64,000 nucleotides of DNA from Syntrophotalea carbinolica DSM 2380 (GTDB lineage: Bacteria; Desulfobacterota; Desulfuromonadia; Desulfuromonadales; Syntrophotaleaceae): positions 3,504,001-3,568,000 of the forward strand of contig NC_007498.2 in the NCBI RefSeq assembly GCF_000012885.1. The letters run 5' to 3'. Shown in pieces: positions 59,399-64,000 of this stretch; the stretch's first letter is position 1, and the number at the start of each line of letters is the position of its first letter. A model generated the notes under the pieces. The model was not told the origin of the DNA and searched no databases. It saw only the letters and a program-made list of their open reading frames with translations. The translations under genes and the position numbers were made by a program.

Positions 59399-61199
59399 GA
59401 GCCTGTAGAAAAACCATTTTGACTGAACCTGTTTTCCGTCAATCTATTCTTCTCGGCCCCGATTCCTATTTTAAGTTCTCTTCGGTTTCCTTCGCCTTAT
59501 TCTCTCTAAAACGACTCCACAAACCGTACAAAGAAGAAGCTTTTACTCCATCTAGACCCGGATTTCCCGCTTTTACCCTACAAAGTCCATCCATACCGAT
59601 GAATCTTGCCGATATTGTGGAGCATTGTCATCAATTTCCATTGCCCATCGACTTTGGTGCGACCACGCAGGGAAAACCGTCGCAGCCCAAGCGTTTCGCG
59701 CAGATTGCCAAAGACAGGTTCGACGATGCCCAGGCGTTGCCCGTAAATGTGGCGACCGAACACGGAATCGATCTTCTGTTTCATCCGCTCGATGATGCCG
59801 ATCTTGGGACTCGATAGCGTCTCCAGCAGCACGTTGACCTGGCGGGCTCCTTTTTGGCGGATGTCTCGCAAGCATTGGCTCCGCTTTGCACAGCGATCAC
59901 AATCAGCCTGATAGCCCATGAATTGCATGAATAAACGCTCGCCGATCTTGGCTTTGGCGCACTTGAGCCACAGAGGGTTACCGGCCGGACAGGCGCAGGT
60001 CTTGTTGGCAAGATCGACCTGAAAGTCGCTGACGCTGAAGCGTTTTTTTGGGTGGCTCTTTGACGCACCGGAGTCTTGGGGCTTGTGACGTGACGCGGTC
60101 TTGAAACGGGGATCGCGGGAGCGAAAACCAGGATCGGCGATATAGCCGTCTATGCCTTCTGCTTCCAGATGCTCCAGAGTCTGTCCGCTATGAAAACCAC
60201 TATCGGCCAGGATTTTGGCCTCGCTAAGAATCTCGTCACCACAGTTATGATAGTTACCGTTGAAGGCCTTGCGGATGCCCTCAAGCATCGGTTCGAGCAA
60301 CCCATGCTCCTGTCCCGTACCGAAGGCTTCGGCATGCACCACCACCTGATGCTCGGCATCGACCGCGGCGACGCCAGTGTAGCCCTGAAGCACGCCGTGG
60401 CTGGTCTTCATCTTGGCGCTGTCGTTGTCGGTGATGTTGCTTTTCACTTCCTTGCCGCGACGACCCTGGCGTTTTTTGTTTTCGGTCAGGAACTTCTTGA
60501 TCTTACGACTGGCCTTGGTCAGAGTCTCTTTCTGCTTTTCCTCCCGCTGCCGCATGGTCGGATCGGGCGGCCCCTTTTTATCTTCTTCGCGGTGCTTGTT
60601 GAGCAGAAAGCGTACGGCCCGGTCGATCTTCTTGGCTTTCTTTTTCAAATCGTCGTGGGTGCCGCTCCACTCCTTGGAGGCGTTCGATGGCATCTTGCAA
60701 CCGTCGACGGCGAACATCTCATGACCAATCAGCCCCAGGGCATCGCAAACCATCAGCACCTGATGAAACAGATCGGCAATCTGTTTGGCAGACCCGGAGA
60801 TGAAGTCGGCAATGGTGGTGAAATGCGGACGGCTGTCGGCGGACAGGGCCATAAAGATCACGTTTTCACGGCACAGTGCTTCGATCTTGCGACTGCTAGT
60901 AACCCCGCGCGAATAGGCCAGCAGCACAATCTTCAGCAGAATGGCCGGATCGTAGGCGGGACGGCCGGCTTCGTCGTTGTTGAATTTACTGTTGAAAATA
61001 CTCAGGTCGAGTTCGTTGTCGACCAGGTAGTGCAGGGAATACTCGAAGGTGCCGGGCAGGATCTGCTGTTCGAAATCCACCGGCAACATAACGGTTTGCT
61101 TGTAGTCGTAGGGTTTGAAACGAGCCATGAGAAAAACCCCTTTAGCATTTCATGAATTTTTTCGCATTCTAACACGTTTTTGGGTTTTCCTACAGCCTC
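59399..61199 (-). mobile_element. IS1182-family insertion sequence, copy 2 (1801 bp)
   Basis: Same length, ends, orientation and apparently the same sequence as 45599-47399; flanked by AAC on both sides, inside a different attC. Confidence 0.85.
59578..61128 (-). CDS. IS1182-family transposase, copy 2
   Basis: Identical 516-residue protein to the one at 45778-47328: DUF772-type N-terminus, DDE core with FAVDGCKMPS and ILADSGFHSG, cysteine cluster before VEPVFGNLRETLG. Identity between the copies means recent movement or recent homogenisation. Intact frame. Confidence 0.92.
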   Translation of the reverse strand: MARFKPYDYKQTVMLPVDFEQQILPGTFEYSLHYLVDNELDLSIFNSKFNNDEAGRPAYDPAILLKIVLLAYSRGVTSSRKIEALCRENVIFMALSADSRPHFTTIADFISGSAKQIADLFHQVLMVCDALGLIGHEMFAVDGCKMPSNASKEWSGTHDDLKKKAKKIDRAVRFLLNKHREEDKKGPPDPTMRQREEKQKETLTKASRKIKKFLTENKKRQGRRGKEVKSNITDNDSAKMKTSHGVLQGYTGVAAVDAEHQVVVHAEAFGTGQEHGLLEPMLEGIRKAFNGNYHNCGDEILSEAKILADSGFHSGQTLEHLEAEGIDGYIADPGFRSRDPRFKTASRHKPQDSGASKSHPKKRFSVSDFQVDLANKTCACPAGNPLWLKCAKAKIGERLFMQFMGYQADCDRCAKRSQCLRDIRQKGARQVNVLLETLSSPKIGIIERMKQKIDSVFGRHIYGQRLGIVEPVFGNLRETLGLRRFSLRGRTKVDGQWKLMTMLHNIGKIHRYGWTL

Positions 61200-61309
61200 A
61201 ACGGTAGTGATAACCGGCTGCGACGTGCCGATCCAATTTAGTAGAGACCTTTTCGAGAATCGCCCCTGGGTCACCAGTCCGGTTAATCAATTGGTTAGAA
61301 AACCTCTTC

Positions 61310-61507
61310 TTATCTCCAGATGAAAGTCCCATTAGTAGCAAAATACGTGTAGAGCAATGCGCCTATAATAAAAAAGAAAAGCAGCAAAATCAGCTTTTGA
61401 TCTCTTGGGGAAATTTTTCTTTTTATGTCTTCTTTGAAGATTCTCCAGGTCACTGCCCAACTAAAAAATATGATCGTCGTTACAATGATTGACACAGAGT
61501 ATTTCAT
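61310..61507 (-). CDS. small two-helix membrane protein (cassette gene)
   Basis: A 65-residue protein with helices SVSIIVTTIIFFSWAVTW and LILLLFFFIIGALLYTYFA separated by a basic loop (RIFKEDIKRKISPRDQK). It is the rightmost cassette before the second block copy. Not recognised. Confidence 0.55.
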   Translation of the reverse strand: MKYSVSIIVTTIIFFSWAVTWRIFKEDIKRKISPRDQKLILLLFFFIIGALLYTYFATNGTFIWR

Positions 61508-61520
61508 TTTTCTCTTTAGT

Positions 61521-61652
61521 TTCTAACATTGTGGTTAAGTGGAAAACTTCCCAGCATAACACCCTTATAGCAGGCAAAATTTTCCACTTATTGCATTATT
61601 AAAGGGGTAAAAGTGGAAAATTGCCCCTGGTATTTTCCATGTGCTGTTAGTA
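61521..61652. repeat. 132-bp structured attC-like repeat, copy 2
   Basis: TTCTAAC (61521-61527) to GTTAGTA (61646-61652), the same length as 52770-52901 and with the same four-fold GTGGAAAA/TTTTCCAC pattern. It marks the left edge of the right-hand block. Confidence 0.68.
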
Positions 61653-61740
61653 AGTGCACTCTAATTACAGTTGGGCCTCAAAACCACTACCCGTATCCAA
61701 AACAAGCCGCATCCACCAAACTATCGACTTCTAAAAACCA

Positions 61741-61780
61741 AAAAAAACCGCCCAGCTATTTTGTTTCAGCTGAGCGGCTT
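61741..61780 (-). terminator. terminator of DUF1847 gene, copy 2
   Basis: GCCGCTCAGCTG / AGCTGGGCGG stem on the minus strand, followed by a run of T. Confidence 0.75.
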
Positions 61781-61954
61781 TGGTTATCTGTTGTCGGTAT
61801 GATGGTGCCCCGGCATGTCCATAGTCCGCCGAAAACAAAAAGCCCTTCATAAATACCGACAAATACAACAGTTTGTCAAATATTCTAATGTGTATACGAG
61901 TCTCTCAAATCCTGTCCATGGCTGGTTATCAGATCATGAATCCAGATTCCTGTA

Positions 61955-62632
61955 TTACTTCAGAGATCGGTAATAGCTATCCACATTGTAGATGGCCGCA
62001 AGGGGATTGTGGCCGAGCACCCGGTCTTTGACGGCCAGCACGGTGCAGGGGGCTTCGGCATACTTCAGGAACAGGGAATCATGCCCCACACACAGACCCA
62101 GCAACACGTTGAAATCGGTTTTGCCCTCGTTCAAAATCATGGCCTGCATAATGGGATTGCACATGACCTCGGTTCCCTTGGGATCGACCTGCTGTTCTTT
62201 GCTCAGACCGATGCACTCTTTGGAGATCCCGCCGACCTTGCAGATGGCCGAAACCACCTCGAAACCTCGGGAGGATAAGAGTTTCTCCACCACCTGGGCC
62301 TCTTTTCTCAACCCCATGCAAAAGGCCAGACCGAGGCGCTTGTAGCCCATCTTGGCGGCAAACTCCATGATCTCTTCCATGCGGGTTTTTGAACCCCGAA
62401 CAGCTGCATGACCAAGCTCGCGATTGATGTATCCGTCCGCTTCCTGGATGGAGGCTTGTTTGGCGAAGTTGCTGACAGCCGGGTCATCGTTGTATTGCTT
62501 CAGGCTCTCCTGCGCCAGATCGGGCATATTCAAAGTCGGGCAGAATACCGGAGCCTTGCCGTTTTTATCCCGGCAGATCCGGTCGGAGGCTTCATAGGGG
62601 CAGCTGGCGCAACGGGGATCTTTATCAGTCAT
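61955..62632 (-). CDS. DUF1847-family metal-binding protein, copy 2
   Basis: A 225-residue paralogue of 53206-53883, differing at about eight residues (for example EASDRICRDKNGKAPVF against ESSDRICRNKDGKAPAF). All cysteines are conserved, so both copies are probably functional. Same ribosome site and same downstream terminator. Function unknown. Confidence 0.85.
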   Translation of the reverse strand: MTDKDPRCASCPYEASDRICRDKNGKAPVFCPTLNMPDLAQESLKQYNDDPAVSNFAKQASIQEADGYINRELGHAAVRGSKTRMEEIMEFAAKMGYKRLGLAFCMGLRKEAQVVEKLLSSRGFEVVSAICKVGGISKECIGLSKEQQVDPKGTEVMCNPIMQAMILNEGKTDFNVLLGLCVGHDSLFLKYAEAPCTVLAVKDRVLGHNPLAAIYNVDSYYRSLK

Positions 62633-62710
62633 GAAAGGTTCCTTTTACGGTTTCTTACCAGAGGCTGTTTCAGCCGTTGTTACTCACTACATGGAAGCGG
62701 TCGGTTCAGG

Positions 62711-63010
62711 CTACGTCGGGCAATCGCAGGCCCCACAGGTACAGACCCTTAAGCCGCAGGTCTCACAGGGGGGATTTTTAGGATCGCGACCGTCGATGGT
62801 GGCACCGCAGGCGCTGCACTGGTAACGGAAAAAAGCAAAGCCGCAGTTGCGGCAGACCAGCTTATAGGGGTTGCCCTCCATGGGAACGATATGGATTGAT
62901 TCGCAGATCAGGCAGATGGAGGCCATTTCCGGGCAATTTCGGATGCCGTCCCGGTTTTTACGGTAATGTTTGTACAGTTTCTTGGCTGTGTCTCTGTCAA
63001 GAGGCTCCAT
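62711..63010 (-). CDS. zinc-ribbon protein, copy 2
   Basis: A 99-residue paralogue of 53962-54261 with all CxxC pairs kept (ICLICES; CRNCGFAFFRYQCSACG; CETCGLRVCTCGACDC) and few substitutions. Precedes the DUF1847 gene by 78 bp as in copy 1. Function unknown. Confidence 0.7.
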   Translation of the reverse strand: MEPLDRDTAKKLYKHYRKNRDGIRNCPEMASICLICESIHIVPMEGNPYKLVCRNCGFAFFRYQCSACGATIDGRDPKNPPCETCGLRVCTCGACDCPT

Positions 63011-63196
63011 TTCTGTTCTCCCGGCGGCAAAGAGGGTTTAGTCAAGGATAAGTATTCATGAAGAATACATAAACAGCTTGGCTAACAACAGTTAAAAAGG
63101 CAGGTTCCAGGGATATCCGTCGACAAAGCGCCCCATTCTTTTCATTTTGCGCAGCGGGTTCCGGGATCGACGGCAGACAGAGACTGATGATGACAT

Positions 63197-64000
63197 TCAA
63201 AGCGACAGCGTTGCCATCAGGGCTTTAAAAGGCTGGGGCTTGCCGAAAAGATAGCCCTGGGCGAGGCCACAACCCAGTTTTTGCAGAGAGGCCGACTCGG
63301 ATACGGTCTCCACACCTTCCGCCACAATCTGCATTTCGAGGTTGGTTCCCAGGGCGATGAAGACCTTGACCAGGCCGACCTTGCAGGGGTCGGTGTCGAT
63401 ATGGTTGATAAACGAGCGGTCTATTTTGAGGACGTCGATGGGAAACCGGGAGAGATAATTCAAGGCCGAATAACCGGTACCGAAATCATCGATGGCGATG
63501 GTGATGCCGAGAGAGCGCAGGGCTTCGAGAGTCTTCGCTACCTGGGGGTTGTCCTCGATCATCAGGCTTTCGGTGATCTCGCACTCCAGCCATTCCCCCC
63601 GACAGCCGGTGGTTTTCAGAATGGCCTCGATGGTAGCGGCCAGATCATTCTGCAGAAACTGCCGGCAGGAGAGGTTGACCGCCACCTTGAACGGGGCGGT
63701 GGCATTCCGGTTGAAATCAACCGCCGCCTGGCAGGCGGTTTTCAATACCCATTCGCCGATTTCGACGATCAGGCCGGTCTCCTCGGCAATGGAGATGAAG
63801 CGATCCGGCGTCAACATGCCCAGCACGGGATGCCACCAGCGCAGCAAAGCCTCCACACCGACAACCCGACCATCCTTCAGTTGAACCTTGGGCTGATAAT
63901 AAAGCTGCAGTTCATGGTTGACACAGGCATAGCGCAGCGAAGCGCCAAGGGACAACTTCGCGGAGACATGGCGGGTGAGTTCCTGGTCGTAGCACTGGAA
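63197..64000 (-). CDS. EAL-domain c-di-GMP phosphodiesterase, copy 2, 5' end outside window
   Basis: The frame is open to the last base (FQCYDQELTRHVSAKLSLGASLRYA reads on from outside), so the internal ATG at 63955 is not the start. EAL domain features: VEALLRWWHP, RFISIAEETGLIVEIGEWVL, NLSCRQFLQND, CEITESLMIEDNPQ, DDFGTGYSALNYLSRFPIDVLKIDRSFI, VAEGVETVSES, CGLAQGYLFGKP. It should hydrolyse c-di-GMP if active; by comparison with copy 1 a GGDEF domain precedes it. Probably the intact version of the broken gene at 54448. Confidence 0.85.
   Translation of the reverse strand, partial: FQCYDQELTRHVSAKLSLGASLRYACVNHELQLYYQPKVQLKDGRVVGVEALLRWWHPVLGMLTPDRFISIAEETGLIVEIGEWVLKTACQAAVDFNRNATAPFKVAVNLSCRQFLQNDLAATIEAILKTTGCRGEWLECEITESLMIEDNPQVAKTLEALRSLGITIAIDDFGTGYSALNYLSRFPIDVLKIDRSFINHIDTDPCKVGLVKVFIALGTNLEMQIVAEGVETVSESASLQKLGCGLAQGYLFGKPQPFKALMATLSL

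Larger units (their letters stand above)
59392..61300. other. attC site 13, interrupted by the second IS1182-family copy
   Basis: Core GCATAAC (59392-59398) and, across the IS, AACGGTAGTGATAACCGGCTGCGACG to GTTAGAA (61294-61300). About 105 bp without the IS. The insertion point is the same base as in attC site 1. Confidence 0.78.
61524..64000. repeat. duplicated block, right copy, continues past the window
   Basis: Homologous throughout to 52773-55537 with a two-base offset change and scattered substitutions. Because its EAL gene is not broken within the window, this may be the parental locus. Confidence 0.85.

Noticed and set aside
43860-61300. Repeated palindromes considered as a CRISPR array
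   Set aside because: Spacing is that of genes, repeats differ strongly in the middle, and they carry RYYYAAC/GTTRRRY cores; this is attC structure.
1-64000. tRNA and rRNA genes
   Set aside because: No cloverleaf-like sequence with conserved TTCGA/T-loop and acceptor pairing, and no rRNA motif, was recognised.

Overview
The window looks like chromosome of a GC-rich, anaerobic, Gram-negative deltaproteobacterium, most like Desulfuromonadia of the Pelobacter/Syntrophotalea type. This rests on an N-type (alternate) F1F0 ATPase operon end, a TRAP carboxylate transporter with a UspA partner, a lipoprotein and porin set with SHOCT-type tails, and a radical SAM, ferritin-like and dodecin complement. 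The organism is an inference from gene content; no rRNA or tRNA gene was found.

Bases 1-43460 are ordinary, mostly GC-rich backbone. In order: alpha and gamma subunits of an alternate F1 ATPase; a ferritin-like protein; a radical SAM protein; an alkyl-DNA methyltransferase; a MarR-controlled RND efflux operon whose outer-membrane gene is a fusion of a substrate-binding domain to TolC (4628-11795); cysteine synthase; a UbiD-family decarboxylase; two tandem paralogous SHOCT-tailed exported proteins; a small lipoprotein; a porin; a 0.9 kb non-coding stretch with a perfect 18-bp inverted repeat; a flavin-fold protein plus a PEP-synthase-like phosphotransferase; dodecin; a TauE-TcdA-TatD cluster; a TRAP transporter with a universal stress protein; a zinc ABC transporter; two MarC proteins; a class II aldolase with a MalY-type lyase; an orphan ATP-grasp-like protein; a 28-residue membrane peptide; and a secreted two-repeat protein.

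Bases about 43460-61650 are very different. They are AT-richer and hold small genes almost all on the minus strand, separated by elements that begin with an RYYYAAC core and end with a GTTRRRY core 48-106 bp later. I read this as an integron cassette array (attC sites plus cassette ORFs) with no integrase gene in view. Cargo includes a frameshifted HEPN/Toprim-like gene, membrane proteins with cytoplasmic or winged-helix parts, a DUF2321 protein, a GIY-YIG protein, a lipoprotein, a HEAT-like protein, a methyltransferase, two VOC-fold proteins and a coiled-coil protein.

The array is itself a target. Two apparently identical 1801-bp IS1182-family copies sit at the same base of the AAC core of two different attC sites. 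A REP-type Y1 transposon and a HAD gene flanked by REP-like direct repeats also appear to split attC sites. A 2.8-kb block (DUF1847 protein, zinc-ribbon protein, GGDEF/EAL protein) occurs twice, at 52773-55537 and from 61524 to the window end, and both copies start at an attC core. The left copy is cut short by a REP end inside its GGDEF domain.

The main message of the window is an integron-like array whose recombination sites appear to be preferred landing spots for two unrelated transposase families.
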